From NCBI RefSeq assembly GCF_019278525.1, contig NZ_CP058986.1:1302001-1366000 (forward strand): a stretch of 64,000 nt of DNA. Reading direction: 5' to 3'. The translations under genes and the position numbers were made by a program. The notes under the pieces are model-generated. The model was not told the origin of the DNA and searched no databases. It saw nothing but the letters and a program-made list of their open reading frames with translations. Of this stretch, positions 1-9,437 are shown in pieces. This stretch comes from Polaribacter sp. HaHaR_3_91. Its GTDB lineage: Bacteria; Bacteroidota; Bacteroidia; Flavobacteriales; Flavobacteriaceae. Every line of letters begins with the position of its first letter. The stretch's first letter is position 1.

Positions 1-2403
1 GAATACTTTAATCCGAGGTTTCTTCTTGGGATGACTGCAACGCCTGACAGAACAGATGATAAAGATATTTACAGTCTTTTTGACCATAATATAGCATATG
101 AAATTAGACTGAATAAAGCAATGGAAGAGAACATGCTTATTCCTTTTCATTATTATGGTGTTGCCGATTTATATGTAAATGATAAAATGCATGAAAACAG
201 TTCAGATTTCAGGCTTTTAACAACTGACGAAAGAGTTAATAAAATTATTTCTAAAATTGAATTTTATGGTTCTGATAATGGAATAACGAGAGGTTTAATT
301 TTTTGCTCCAAAATAGGTGAAGCAAAGGAATTATCGTATAAATTCAATCAAAAAGGATATAAAACAGTTGCTTTAGTTGGAGAGAGTACGGAAGACGAAA
401 GAACAAAAGCTATAAAGCTATTAGAAAGTGACAATTTATCAATCAAATTAGATTACATTTTTACTGTTGATATATTTAATGAAGGAGTTGATATTCCAAA
501 AATCAATCAAGTTATTATGATTCGCCCAACCCAATCGGCAATAATATTTATACAGCAATTAGGGCGAGGGTTAAGAAAAACAGAGAATAAATACTATTTA
601 ACAATCATTGATTTTATAGGTAATTATAAAAACAACTATTTAATACCAATAGCTTTATATGGAGACTCTTCTTATAATAAAGACAAAATAAGAAAGCTCA
701 TTTCAGAAGGTAGTAGTATGATTCCTGGAGAATCTACAATCAATTTTGATGAAATTACTAAAGAAAAAATATACGCCTCAATTGATTCTGCAAAGATGCA
801 ATTGCTTACGAATTTAAAAATAGACTACAATAATTTAAAAAGTAGAATAGGACGAATTCCTATGATGATGGATTTTGTGAGAAACGATTCTAGAGACCCT
901 TATCTATTTGTTAATCATTCAAAGTCATATTTCAATTTTTTAAATAGAGTTGAAAAGAATTTTGGTTCTTCGTTAAGTATAAAGCAAATAAAATTATTAG
1001 AATTATTCTCTAAAGAAATAAATAATTCTAAACGGATAGAAGAGTCAATTATACTTAAAGAAACAATTACATCTATCAATTATAATACAGAAAAGTTAAA
1101 AGCCAAAATTAAAAAAGAATACAACTATAGCGTTTCAGAAGAAACTATTAATTCTTGTGTTTCAAATATCAATTTTGAGTTTATAAGAGAAAAAAAAGGA
1201 GGTAAACTTGTCTCTGCAAGAGAAATTTATAGTTTAAATATTCTTAAAATTCAGAATAATGAATTCGTATTAGAAAATGAATTTAAGACTATTATAGAGG
1301 AATCGTGTTTTAAAGATTTTCTATTGGATACCATAGAATATTCTATATACAGTTTTAATAAAAATTTTGATTCGAGTAAATGGAATAGTGGATTTCATTT
1401 GTATAGAAAATATTCGAGAAAAGATGTATTTAGAGTTTTAAACTTTTCAGAAAATCCAGTTGCTCAAAATGTTGGAGGCTACTTGGTGAGTCCTGACAAT
1501 AAATATTGCCCAATATTTGTAAATTACCATAAAGAAGAAGATATATCTGAATCTACAAAATATGAGGATGAATTTGTAAATCAAAGAGAATTCGATTGGA
1601 TGTCAAAATCAAACAGAAAAATAGAGAGTAAAGATGTTCAATCTATTTTAGGTAATAATGGTAAAATACGACTTCCTCTTTTTATTAAAAAAAATAATGA
1701 CGAAGGAACTGACTTTTACTATATGGGAGATATTAATCCTCAAAAAAATAATATAGAACAAACAAGAATGAATAGTGATAGTGGCAGACAGGTTTCTGTA
1801 GTGAAAATTCGTTTTGATTTAGAAAATCCAGTGTCTGATTCTATGTATAAATATTTAGAGGAAAATCTAGATTCAAAATCGAAACAAATAGCAATTCAAA
1901 AACAAACAGAAAACAAAGCTGTTCAATTAGAAATTGATATTTCTGAAACAATAACAGAAGGCAATCATACAATTCCTTTATATGATTTCTACGCAGCAGC
2001 AGGAAGCTTTAGTGAAATGCAAGATGAAAAAGAATACAATTTAAAAGCAGTTCCTGAAAGATACGCAACAGACAATTATTTCGCTTGTAAAGTAATCGGT
2101 GAATCCATGAATAAGATTATTCCTAATAACTCAATATGTATATTCAAAAAAAATGTTACGGGTTCTCGAAATGGGAAAATATTATTAATCGAGAATAGAG
2201 ACTCATTTGACCCTGACTTTAATTCGGCTTTTACAGTTAAAACGTATTCAAGTGAGAAAACAGTTTCAGAAGAAGGTTGGCAGCATGATGCAATTGTATT
2301 AAAACCTAATTCTTATGATAAGAGTTTTGAAAATATAATATTAAATGAAGATAATATTACTGAAATGAGAGTTATTGGGGAATTTGTCGAAGTTTTAAAT
2401 TAA
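1..2403 (+). CDS. SF2 helicase-DUF3427-S24 peptidase fusion (5' truncated by window edge)
   Basis: The frame is open from base 1, so the first in-frame ATG (base 31) is internal and the N-terminus, with the Walker A region, lies outside the window. Counting from that ATG, the SF2 motif III-like TATPDR is at residues 2-7, EGVDIP (motif V) at 151-156 and QQLGRGLRK (motif VI) at 175-183. A DUF3427-like region follows, around 440-610. The last 140 residues look like a LexA/UmuD S24 domain: an Ala657-Gly658 pair, Ser692 in GESM and Lys737. The Gly-Ser distance (34) equals that of LexA. DUF3427 helicases are often multidomain accessory proteins, sometimes with an N-terminal PLD nuclease; that part cannot be seen here. 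A DNA repair or phage defence role with a self-cleaving, damage-responsive tail is inference. The helicase call is firm, S24 likely, function open. Confidence 0.85.
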   Translation, partial: EYFNPRFLLGMTATPDRTDDKDIYSLFDHNIAYEIRLNKAMEENMLIPFHYYGVADLYVNDKMHENSSDFRLLTTDERVNKIISKIEFYGSDNGITRGLIFCSKIGEAKELSYKFNQKGYKTVALVGESTEDERTKAIKLLESDNLSIKLDYIFTVDIFNEGVDIPKINQVIMIRPTQSAIIFIQQLGRGLRKTENKYYLTIIDFIGNYKNNYLIPIALYGDSSYNKDKIRKLISEGSSMIPGESTINFDEITKEKIYASIDSAKMQLLTNLKIDYNNLKSRIGRIPMMMDFVRNDSRDPYLFVNHSKSYFNFLNRVEKNFGSSLSIKQIKLLELFSKEINNSKRIEESIILKETITSINYNTEKLKAKIKKEYNYSVSEETINSCVSNINFEFIREKKGGKLVSAREIYSLNILKIQNNEFVLENEFKTIIEESCFKDFLLDTIEYSIYSFNKNFDSSKWNSGFHLYRKYSRKDVFRVLNFSENPVAQNVGGYLVSPDNKYCPIFVNYHKEEDISESTKYEDEFVNQREFDWMSKSNRKIESKDVQSILGNNGKIRLPLFIKKNNDEGTDFYYMGDINPQKNNIEQTRMNSDSGRQVSVVKIRFDLENPVSDSMYKYLEENLDSKSKQIAIQKQTENKAVQLEIDISETITEGNHTIPLYDFYAAAGSFSEMQDEKEYNLKAVPERYATDNYFACKVIGESMNKIIPNNSICIFKKNVTGSRNGKILLIENRDSFDPDFNSAFTVKTYSSEKTVSEEGWQHDAIVLKPNSYDKSFENIILNEDNITEMRVIGEFVEVLN

Positions 2404-2430
2404 CTTTAATGTTGTCTAATTTTCTAAACA

Positions 2431-2462
2431 AAAAAAAAGTCAGACAATGTCTGACCTTTTTT
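2431..2462. terminator. Bidirectional intrinsic terminator
   Basis: A GTCAGAC/GTCTGAC stem (2439-2445 and 2449-2455) with a 3-nt loop is flanked by an A-run on the left and a T-run on the right. It lies between the convergent helicase and SulP genes and can end transcription from both sides. Confidence 0.85.
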
Positions 2463-2486
2463 ATATAATAGAATAAATACCTTTCT

Positions 2487-4379
2487 TTAAAACTTATATT
2501 CCCCCAAAGGTTTTGGAAAATCTTCTGGATTGGCAGCTAAATGATAACGAGGATCATCAATATCTTCTAAAATAACCTCAGTAAAAACAGGGCTCGATTT
2601 GTATAGTAATAATTTACAATCTTCACTTAAGTGTTTTAGCGTTACTTTTTTACCAGCTGCTTGGTATTTTTCAACCAAATTAAAAATTGCTTCTATGGCA
2701 GAATGATCTGTAACACGTGCTTCTACAAAATCTATTTCTACAACATCTGGATCATTTTTGATATCAAACTTCCCGTTAAACTCCGTAATACTTCCAAAGA
2801 AAAGAGGTCCCCAAATTTCGTAAATTTTTGTTCCGTCTTCTTTAAAACGTTTTCTAGCTCTAATTTTCTTGGCACTTGTCCAAGCAAAAGACAATGCAGA
2901 AATTATAACCCCAACAAATACTGCAATGGCTAAATCAAAGAATACAGTTACTGCAGATACTATGATTAATACTGCAGCATCAGACATTGGTATTTTCTTT
3001 AAAATTCTAAAACTAGACCAAGCAAATGTTTCTATTACCATCATAAACATAACACCAACAAGCGCTGCAATAGGTACTTGTTCTATATATTTATCAGCAA
3101 ATAAAATAAAAGTCAATAGCGTTAAAGCCATCATTATACCAGATAAACGTCCACGTCCGCCAGCATTAATATTAATTACGGTTTGTCCAATCATACCACA
3201 TCCACCAGTACCACCAAAAGCACCACTTACAATGTTTCCTGCACCTTGTGCAATACATTCTTGATTCCCGTTTCCTCTAGTTTCTGTTAATTCATCTACT
3301 AGATTCATAGTCATTAAGGTTTCTATTAAACCAACCGATGCTGCTAAAAATGCATACGGAGCAATAAATTTTAAAGTATCTAAGTTAAAAGGAAGGTTGC
3401 TCCACAATTCTAAAACATTTAAGTTTTTAGAAAGTTCTGCAATACCATTTAAACCAGCTCCACCACCGTCTCTAATAAAATCTCCAACATTAATAGAGTT
3501 TAATCCGCTAAAAATAGAAACTAAAGTAACAATTAAAATAGCTGTTAAGGCTGCTGGTATTTTTGTTGTAATTTTAGGTAAACCCCAAACAATTAACATG
3601 GTTAATAGTACCAAACCAATCATTACATATAAGGTGTTGCCTTGCATACTGTATTTTACAACTCCAGAATCTTTTACAGAATAAAAGCCTTCGTCAGAAA
3701 CATTAAAAACAACTTTTTTAGTATTAATATCAAAAACTTGACCTTCAGAAATTAAAAATAACTCTTCGTTTGTAGTACTGTTTTTAACGATATTATCATC
3801 AATAGTAAATATTACCGTGTTAGAAACTAAATCTTTTACTTGGTTATCAGATACATTATAAACCAATTCTTTAGATTCTGTTTTACGCATATTTTGTCCG
3901 TAGAAATCTTTTTTGTTTTCTTTAAACATCCCTAATTGTGCCATAAAAATAACAATCGCCAATCCGTTTACAAACCCCATCATTACTGGATGCGGAATTA
4001 GACGTACAAATTTCCCTAACTTAAAGAGGCCTGCAAAAACTTGTATCACACCCATTAGCACTACAGCAGCTAAGAGATAAAAATACCCCATGTTTTCAAC
4101 AGGGTTGTCAAATAGTAAGCCTTTTGCATGTCCTTCTTGTATCATGTGTACAAAAATTACAGCTACAGCACCTGCTGCACCAGAAATTAAACCTGGTCTT
4201 CCACCAAAACTTGCTGAAATAATTCCTACTACAAAAGCACCGAATAATGCCACAATAGGACTTATTTGTGCTACAAAGGCAAAAGCTACAACTTCTGGTA
4301 TCATTGCTAAAGAAACGGTTATTCCTGCAAGTACATCATCTTTTGCGTTTGGTAATATTTTTCTAATAAATTCAGTCAT
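2487..4379 (-). CDS. SulP family inorganic anion transporter with STAS domain
   Basis: The 630-residue protein has the SulP layout. Hydrophobic transmembrane segments run from about residue 15 to 150 and again from 250 to 500, with the glycine-rich GGTGGCGMIGQ region in the second block. A cytoplasmic STAS-type domain covers about 530-615. SulP proteins exchange or co-transport sulfate, bicarbonate or other anions across the inner membrane, and the substrate cannot be read from the sequence. In marine flavobacteria, SulP proteins have been discussed as possible bicarbonate importers. A polar stretch of about 95 residues (152-248) interrupts the membrane domain and is unusual. The gene is monocistronic, between a terminator and its own promoter. 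Confidence 0.93.
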   Translation of the reverse strand: MTEFIRKILPNAKDDVLAGITVSLAMIPEVVAFAFVAQISPIVALFGAFVVGIISASFGGRPGLISGAAGAVAVIFVHMIQEGHAKGLLFDNPVENMGYFYLLAAVVLMGVIQVFAGLFKLGKFVRLIPHPVMMGFVNGLAIVIFMAQLGMFKENKKDFYGQNMRKTESKELVYNVSDNQVKDLVSNTVIFTIDDNIVKNSTTNEELFLISEGQVFDINTKKVVFNVSDEGFYSVKDSGVVKYSMQGNTLYVMIGLVLLTMLIVWGLPKITTKIPAALTAILIVTLVSIFSGLNSINVGDFIRDGGGAGLNGIAELSKNLNVLELWSNLPFNLDTLKFIAPYAFLAASVGLIETLMTMNLVDELTETRGNGNQECIAQGAGNIVSGAFGGTGGCGMIGQTVININAGGRGRLSGIMMALTLLTFILFADKYIEQVPIAALVGVMFMMVIETFAWSSFRILKKIPMSDAAVLIIVSAVTVFFDLAIAVFVGVIISALSFAWTSAKKIRARKRFKEDGTKIYEIWGPLFFGSITEFNGKFDIKNDPDVVEIDFVEARVTDHSAIEAIFNLVEKYQAAGKKVTLKHLSEDCKLLLYKSSPVFTEVILEDIDDPRYHLAANPEDFPKPLGEYKF

Positions 4380-4402
4380 AATTTGGTGATTTTTAAAGTC
4401 GG

Positions 4403-4410
4403 CAAAGATA
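4403..4410 (-). promoter_or_regulatory. Bacteroidetes -7 element for the SulP gene
   Basis: On the minus strand this reads TATCTTTG, a full match to TAnnTTTG, about 24 nt before the SulP start codon. No clear -33 TTTG is visible. Confidence 0.6.
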
Positions 4411-4604
4411 GACGGTTTTTTTAAAAAACTATCTTTCTTATGAGTATTGTTAATCCATACAAATGTATTTATCAGATAAGTACGCTACCAATTTATGAAT
4501 ACGAACTAGTTAAAAAAGAAATGTTTAACGGAGTTAACGTGAAAAATAATAAAAAAAGGCAGTTTAACTTTCAGGTTTAGTCTAGAATAATTGTTAGTAC
4601 TTTA

Positions 4605-5207
4605 TTAATTAGTGGTTTCTAAATAGGTGTTATAAACTAATTGAATATTTGCATAGGTGTTTTTTAAAGCAGCCTTAATTGCTGTTTTATTTTTAAAAAC
4701 AACTTCGGTAATACCTTCTTCTAATTGAGGGGTTAGTTTTTCTGAATAATTAGAAGTCATTAAGTACCAATAAGTTTGTTTTAATTTAACTCCTTTATGA
4801 AAATAAATATGATAAGTAGTAATTAATGGCTTGATAAGTTGTAGGTTAGAAATGCCACATTCTTCTTCTACCTCTCTAATTGCAGCTGTTTCTATGGTTT
4901 CTCCCTTTTCAATCCATCCTTTTGGTAAATCCCAAACACCGTTTCTAAAAATAAATAAAACTTCTTTTTTAGGGTTTAGCACTAATCCGCCAGCGGCGGG
5001 AATAAGCTTCATATTTGTTAAAAAAGATTTCCAATCATTCTCTAAGTCAGTAGAGTATAAATTAACACCTTGTAATTCTTTATTGTTCAGTTTGTGAAGG
5101 ATTTCATCAATAAGAACATTCTTAAAATTGTAAACAGGAAAAATATTTTCTTTTTTTGAAGAAGAAGTGATAATTATTGGCGTATCATTTACAAAAACTT
5201 TATACAT
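4605..5207 (-). CDS. NUDIX hydrolase
   Basis: The protein has 200 residues from the chosen start. A complete Nudix box GX5EX7REUXEEXGU runs from Gly97 to Ile119 (GWIEKGE, then REVEEECGI). This loop binds Mg2+ and hydrolyses nucleoside diphosphates linked to another group X. The preceding 80 residues form an N-terminal extension seen in flavobacterial homologues beginning MYKVF. An in-frame ATG seven codons upstream (5228) exists, but it leaves almost no room after the -7 element at 5226-5233, so 5207 is preferred. The gene is divergent from pyrE and the two 5' ends overlap. The substrate is unknown. Confidence 0.88.
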   Translation of the reverse strand: MYKVFVNDTPIIITSSSKKENIFPVYNFKNVLIDEILHKLNNKELQGVNLYSTDLENDWKSFLTNMKLIPAAGGLVLNPKKEVLFIFRNGVWDLPKGWIEKGETIETAAIREVEEECGISNLQLIKPLITTYHIYFHKGVKLKQTYWYLMTSNYSEKLTPQLEEGITEVVFKNKTAIKAALKNTYANIQLVYNTYLETTN

Positions 5208-5210
5208 TTG
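5203..5210 (+). promoter_or_regulatory. -7 element for pyrE
   Basis: TACATTTG matches TAnnTTTG, with a possible -33 TTG at 5177-5179. The ATG of pyrE at 5215 lies just past it, so the transcript would start at or very near the start codon. Confidence 0.6.
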
Positions 5211-5214
5211 CGGT

Positions 5215-5856
5215 ATGATTTTAAACAAAGATACGGCAAAAAAAACAGCTGAACTTTTGTTGCAAATAAAAGCAATAAAGTTAAGCCCAAATGATCCCTT
5301 TAACTGGGCGTCAGGTTGGAAGTCTCCAATATATTGTGATAATAGAGTTACGCTATCTTATCCTCCAGTTCGTGTTTTTTTAAAAGAAGAAATATCAAGA
5401 ATTGTAGAATTAGAATATGGTAAACCAGATGTAATTGCTGGTGTTGCTACAGGTGCAATCGCTATTGGGGTTTTAGTTGCGCAACAATTAGGGGTTCCTT
5501 TTATTTATGTTAGGCCAGAGCCAAAAAAACATGGTAGAAAAAACCAAATTGAAGGGCACTTAGAAAGCGGACAAAATGTTGTTGTAATTGAAGATTTAAT
5601 AAGTACTGGTAATAGTAGCTTAAATGCAGTAGAAGCTTTAAAAGAAGCGGGTGCTGTTGTAAAAGGTATGGTTGCTATTTTTTCTTATGGATTTGATATT
5701 GCAAACAAGAATTTTGAAGAAAAAAATGTAGGATTAACTACTCTAAGTAATTACGAAAACTTGTTAGAACAAGCTTTGGATAGTAATTATATTACAGATA
5801 AAGAGTTAATTACATTAAATGATTGGAGAAAGAATCCAAGTGAGTGGAAACAATAA
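5215..5856 (+). CDS. pyrE: Orotate phosphoribosyltransferase
   Basis: The enzyme converts orotate and PRPP to OMP in pyrimidine synthesis. The type I phosphoribosyltransferase PRPP-binding motif is clear as VVVIEDLISTGNS, about residues 122-134. The N-terminal AIKLSPNDPFNWASGWKSP segment is characteristic of PyrE. The length of 213 residues is normal. The in-frame ATG at 5167 would add 16 residues unlike the family and lies upstream of the promoter, so the ATG at 5215 is chosen. An SRPBCC-type gene follows 10 nt downstream and is probably cotranscribed. Confidence 0.95.
   Translation: MILNKDTAKKTAELLLQIKAIKLSPNDPFNWASGWKSPIYCDNRVTLSYPPVRVFLKEEISRIVELEYGKPDVIAGVATGAIAIGVLVAQQLGVPFIYVRPEPKKHGRKNQIEGHLESGQNVVVIEDLISTGNSSLNAVEALKEAGAVVKGMVAIFSYGFDIANKNFEEKNVGLTTLSNYENLLEQALDSNYITDKELITLNDWRKNPSEWKQ
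5226..5233 (-). promoter_or_regulatory. -7 element for the NUDIX gene, inside pyrE
   Basis: On the minus strand this is TATCTTTG, 18 nt before the NUDIX ATG at 5207. It lies within the first codons of pyrE, so the two promoters interlock. Confidence 0.55.
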
Positions 5857-5866
5857 AGTTTAAAAA

Positions 5867-6256
5867 ATGAATATAAACGGAAATACAGTTACTATTGACA
5901 AATCTGCTGAAGAAGTGTTTGCTTTTTTTTCTGATTTAAAGAACTTTGAGCAATTAATGCCAGAAAATATTCAAAAATTTGAAGTTGATGGTGAATCTTT
6001 TATATTCGGTTTACCTGGTATGCCAGAAATTAGACTCGTTTTAAAAGAAAAAACACCGTTTACTAATATTACGTTAGGTGCTGCAAGTAGTAAATTGCCT
6101 TTTACTTTAGCTGCAGATCTTAATGAGATTGCAGAAAACAAAACCGAAGTAAGCTTAAAATTTGATGGTGAATTTAATGCAATGATGGCAATGATGATTA
6201 AAAAACCATTGACAAAATTTGTTGATACACTTACCGAAAATATAGGGAAACTTTAA
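5867..6256 (+). CDS. SRPBCC-fold small protein
   Basis: The 129-residue protein looks like the SRPBCC/START-like lipid-binding fold: an N-terminal strand, then a helical AEEVFAFFSDLKNFEQLMP segment, then beta strands and a long C-terminal helix with KKPLTKFVDTLTENI. Such proteins bind hydrophobic ligands in a deep pocket. No catalytic residues or ligand can be assigned. It follows pyrE closely, an arrangement I associate with flavobacteria. Its stop overlaps the birA stop region by 4 bp. Confidence 0.75.
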   Translation: MNINGNTVTIDKSAEEVFAFFSDLKNFEQLMPENIQKFEVDGESFIFGLPGMPEIRLVLKEKTPFTNITLGAASSKLPFTLAADLNEIAENKTEVSLKFDGEFNAMMAMMIKKPLTKFVDTLTENIGKL

Positions 6257-6984
6257 AGGAAAGAAATTTCTTTAAGTCCAAATTCTTTGATGACATCGTC
6301 TTCTAATTGAACTTGTAGCTTTCCGAAATCTGAAATTCCAGAAATCATTCCCATAAAAATTTCATCCTTACTATTTTTAAACATAGTAGGGATATTTTTT
6401 TTATACAATACGTCTAAATATTTTTCTTCTAAAAGGTTAAAACTTTTTGAAGTTAAGCGTTTTATATTTTTTTTAATTTCTTCTAAAATAGCTTTTAGTA
6501 AAATATCTAAATCATATTCTAGACCGGTTTCTAATTTTAAAGAAGTAGCGTTGTTTAAGTATGCTGGAAAAGTTTCTTGATTTATATTTAACCCAATTCC
6601 TACAAAAGAATTTTTAATACGGTCGCCAGAAAACGTGTTTTCTATTAAAATGCCACAAATTTTCTTGTTTGCTGACAGAATGTCGTTAGGCCATTTTATA
6701 GACGGCTTTGGTAAATTATTAGCAAATAAAACATCATAAATAGCTAAAGAGATTGCAAAGTTTAAATATTTTTTTTGAACTACTTTTAAATCTTTAAAGC
6801 TAATAAAGACACTGAATGTAAGGTTTTTGTAAGGTTCGGATACCCACTTATTTTGTTGCTGACCTCTCCCTTTTATTTGGTTTTGAGTAACAACAGTTGT
6901 AAAATTCTCTAGTGTAGAATTTTGAGCTAAATCCTTTAAAAAAGAATTCGTAGAATCGGTGGCACTAAGTTTGATTGTTTTCAA
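6253..6984 (-). CDS. birA: Biotin--[acetyl-CoA-carboxylase] ligase
   Basis: The enzyme activates biotin to biotinyl-AMP and attaches it to the biotin carrier protein. Visible motifs are the biotinyl-AMP loop GRGQQQNKW (a variant of GRGRxGR), KWPND and KICGILIE, then a small C-terminal beta domain. There is no N-terminal helix-turn-helix, so it is a monofunctional enzyme and not a repressor. The start codon is TTG at 6982-6984, because a stop codon lies two codons upstream and the conserved STNSFL segment begins at residue 11. It is divergent from rsfS. Confidence 0.93.
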   Translation of the reverse strand: MKTIKLSATDSTNSFLKDLAQNSTLENFTTVVTQNQIKGRGQQQNKWVSEPYKNLTFSVFISFKDLKVVQKKYLNFAISLAIYDVLFANNLPKPSIKWPNDILSANKKICGILIENTFSGDRIKNSFVGIGLNINQETFPAYLNNATSLKLETGLEYDLDILLKAILEEIKKNIKRLTSKSFNLLEEKYLDVLYKKNIPTMFKNSKDEIFMGMISGISDFGKLQVQLEDDVIKEFGLKEISFL

Positions 6985-7041
6985 GTGTTAAATAAAGTGT
7001 AAACTACTGTAATAATACACAAAATACTCGCAAAAAAATAA

Positions 7042-7049
7042 TAACTTTG
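7042..7049 (+). promoter_or_regulatory. -7 element for the rsfS-ftsH operon
   Basis: TAACTTTG matches TAnnTTTG, 22 nt before the rsfS ATG. The -33 element is not obvious. Confidence 0.55.
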
Positions 7050-7071
7050 CGTTAAATATAGAAAAAAGTTA

Positions 7072-7440
7072 ATGACAAATAAAAAAGTAAGTACAGATGA
7101 TTTAATTGCTTTAATTATTAAAGGGATTGATGAGGTAAAAGGAGAAAATATTCAATTATTAGACTTACGAGATATAGAGAATACTGTATGCGATTATTTT
7201 ATAATCTGCTCGGGGAACTCAAATACACAAGTAAATGCAATTTCTGGTTCTATTCAAAAAATAGTTAGCAAAGAACTTAAAGACAAACCTTGGCATATAG
7301 AAGGTCAAACAAATTCTGAATGGGTTTTAATGGATTATGTAAACGTAGTGGTGCACATTTTTCAAAAACAAGTTCGTGACTATTATGATATTGAAAGTCT
7401 TTGGGGTGATGCAAAAATTACAGAGATAAAATCAGTTTAA
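7072..7440 (+). CDS. rsfS: Ribosome silencing factor RsfS
   Basis: The 122-residue protein has the RsfS/Iojap core. DYFIICSGNSNTQVNAI and the WVLMDYVNVVVHIF strand are diagnostic. RsfS binds ribosomal protein uL14 and blocks joining of the 30S and 50S subunits, lowering translation in starvation. It is the first gene of a tight seven-gene operon; ftsH follows after 20 nt. Confidence 0.95.
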   Translation: MTNKKVSTDDLIALIIKGIDEVKGENIQLLDLRDIENTVCDYFIICSGNSNTQVNAISGSIQKIVSKELKDKPWHIEGQTNSEWVLMDYVNVVVHIFQKQVRDYYDIESLWGDAKITEIKSV

Positions 7441-7460
7441 TCTTTTTATTTTTTAAATAA

Positions 7461-9434
7461 ATGAGTGATTCAAAAAAAGATAGTAATTCTAATATGCCTA
7501 AATTTAAGTTTAACGCGTATTGGATATATGGTGCAATATTTGTAGTAATAATGGCATTCCAGTTTTTTAGTAGTGGAGATTTAGCTACTAAAAGTATTTC
7601 TAAAAATGAGTTTAATGACATTTTAAAAGACAATGATATTTCTAGAATTGTTGTTTTAAATAATAATTTAGCTCAGATTTATATTAAAGAAGAAGCACAA
7701 AAAAAACAGCGTTATAGTAAGATTATAAATTCTGCTTTTTATACACAAGGCTCTTCTTTTTATGACTACAATTTTGGGGATTTACAAAATTTCGAAAATA
7801 ATATTGAAAAAGCGAGACAAGCGAACGAGTTAGACTTTGATATAAAAAATGAAAACAAAACAAGTATTTTTGATACTATTTTAGGTTTTTTACCTTTTAT
7901 AATATTAATTGCTGTTTGGTTGTTTTTTATGAAAAGAATGTCTGGTGGCGGCGCTGGATCTGGTGGTGGAGGTCAAATTTTTAGCATTGGTAAGTCTAAA
8001 GCTAAGTTATTTGACAAAGACACAAAGGTAAAAACTACGTTTGAAAATGTTGCCGGATTAGAAGGTGCTAAAGAAGAAGTACAAGAAATTGTAGACTTTT
8101 TAAAAAACCCAGAGAAATATACTTCTTTAGGAGGTAAAATTCCAAAAGGAGCTTTATTAGTAGGACCTCCTGGAACAGGAAAAACATTATTAGCCAAAGC
8201 AGTTGCAGGGGAAGCAGATGTTCCTTTTTTCTCATTATCTGGTTCAGATTTTGTCGAAATGTTTGTAGGTGTAGGTGCTTCTCGTGTAAGAGATTTATTT
8301 AAAAAAGCTGCAGAGAAATCGCCTTCTATTATTTTTATTGATGAGATAGATGCTATTGGTAGAGCTCGTGGAAAAAATAGTATGACTGGTGGTAATGATG
8401 AGCGTGAAAATACGTTGAATCAATTATTAACAGAAATGGATGGTTTTGGTACAGATGTAAATGTTATTGTGTTAGCAGCAACAAACAGAGCAGATGTTTT
8501 AGATAGTGCATTAATGCGTGCTGGTCGTTTTGATAGACAGATCTATGTAGATTTACCAAACATCAACGAAAGAAAAGAAATTTTTGAAGTACATATTAAA
8601 CCTTTAAAATTAGCGGAGGATGTTAAGATTGAGTTCTTAGCACAACAAACACCTGGTTTTTCTGGAGCAGATATTGCAAACATGTGTAACGAATCTGCAT
8701 TAATTGCTGCCAGAAATGGTAAAAAAGCAATTCATCATCAAGATTTCTTAGATGCTGTAGATAGAATTGTAGGTGGTTTAGAAAAGAAAAATAAAGTAAT
8801 TACACCTAAGGAGAAAAAAGTAATTGCTTTTCATGAAGCAGGTCACGCAACTATTAGTTGGATGTTAGAGCATGCTGCACCATTGGTAAAAGTTACTATT
8901 GTACCAAGAGGACAATCTTTAGGAGCTGCTTGGTATTTACCAGCAGAAAGAATGATTGTGCAGACAGAGCAGATGTTAGATGAAATGTGTGCTACCATGG
9001 GAGGTAGAGCTGCAGAAAAAGTAATGTTTGATAAAATATCTACAGGAGCTTTAAGCGATTTAGAAAAAGTGACTAAGCAAGCAAAAGCAATGGTTACTGT
9101 TTATGGTTTAAATGAAGCGGTTGGTAATGTAACGTATTATGATTCTTCTGGAAATGATGGATTTGTAAAACCTTATAGTGAAGAAACTGGGAAAACAATT
9201 GATCAAGAAATTTCTAAAATTATTGAAGCTCAGTATCTAAGAGCCATTCATATATTAGATGAAAATAAAGATAAATTAACGACTCTTGCAGAATTATTAT
9301 TGGAAAAAGAAGTTATTTTTAAAGACGATTTAGAAAAGATATTCGGTAAAAGACCTTTTGAAGAGCCTCTTGAAGTAGAAATCGTTGATGATAAAAAAGA
9401 CATTCCTCCAGTAGAATTAAAAACTGAAGAATAA
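7461..9434 (+). CDS. ftsH: ATP-dependent zinc metalloprotease FtsH
   Basis: This is a membrane-anchored AAA+ protease that degrades membrane and short-lived cytosolic proteins. The 657 residues hold a first transmembrane segment (about 19-38), an external region, a second transmembrane segment (about 137-157), a Gly-rich linker, the AAA module with Walker A GPPGTGKT at 235-242 and Walker [12 protein letters not shown], and the M41 domain with HEAGH at 458-462. All key residues are intact. In proteobacteria FtsH controls envelope lipid synthesis. Its placement just before cdsA and psd suggests, but does not show, such a link here. Confidence 0.97.
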   Translation: MSDSKKDSNSNMPKFKFNAYWIYGAIFVVIMAFQFFSSGDLATKSISKNEFNDILKDNDISRIVVLNNNLAQIYIKEEAQKKQRYSKIINSAFYTQGSSFYDYNFGDLQNFENNIEKARQANELDFDIKNENKTSIFDTILGFLPFIILIAVWLFFMKRMSGGGAGSGGGGQIFSIGKSKAKLFDKDTKVKTTFENVAGLEGAKEEVQEIVDFLKNPEKYTSLGGKIPKGALLVGPPGTGKTLLAKAVAGEADVPFFSLSGSDFVEMFVGVGASRVRDLFKKAAEKSPSIIFIDEIDAIGRARGKNSMTGGNDERENTLNQLLTEMDGFGTDVNVIVLAATNRADVLDSALMRAGRFDRQIYVDLPNINERKEIFEVHIKPLKLAEDVKIEFLAQQTPGFSGADIANMCNESALIAARNGKKAIHHQDFLDAVDRIVGGLEKKNKVITPKEKKVIAFHEAGHATISWMLEHAAPLVKVTIVPRGQSLGAAWYLPAERMIVQTEQMLDEMCATMGGRAAEKVMFDKISTGALSDLEKVTKQAKAMVTVYGLNEAVGNVTYYDSSGNDGFVKPYSEETGKTIDQEISKIIEAQYLRAIHILDENKDKLTTLAELLLEKEVIFKDDLEKIFGKRPFEEPLEVEIVDDKKDIPPVELKTEE

Positions 9435-9437
9435 TAA

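Noticed and set aside
2661-4389. Several plus-strand ORFs opposite the SulP gene
   Set aside because: They are low-complexity antisense frames of a clear transporter gene.
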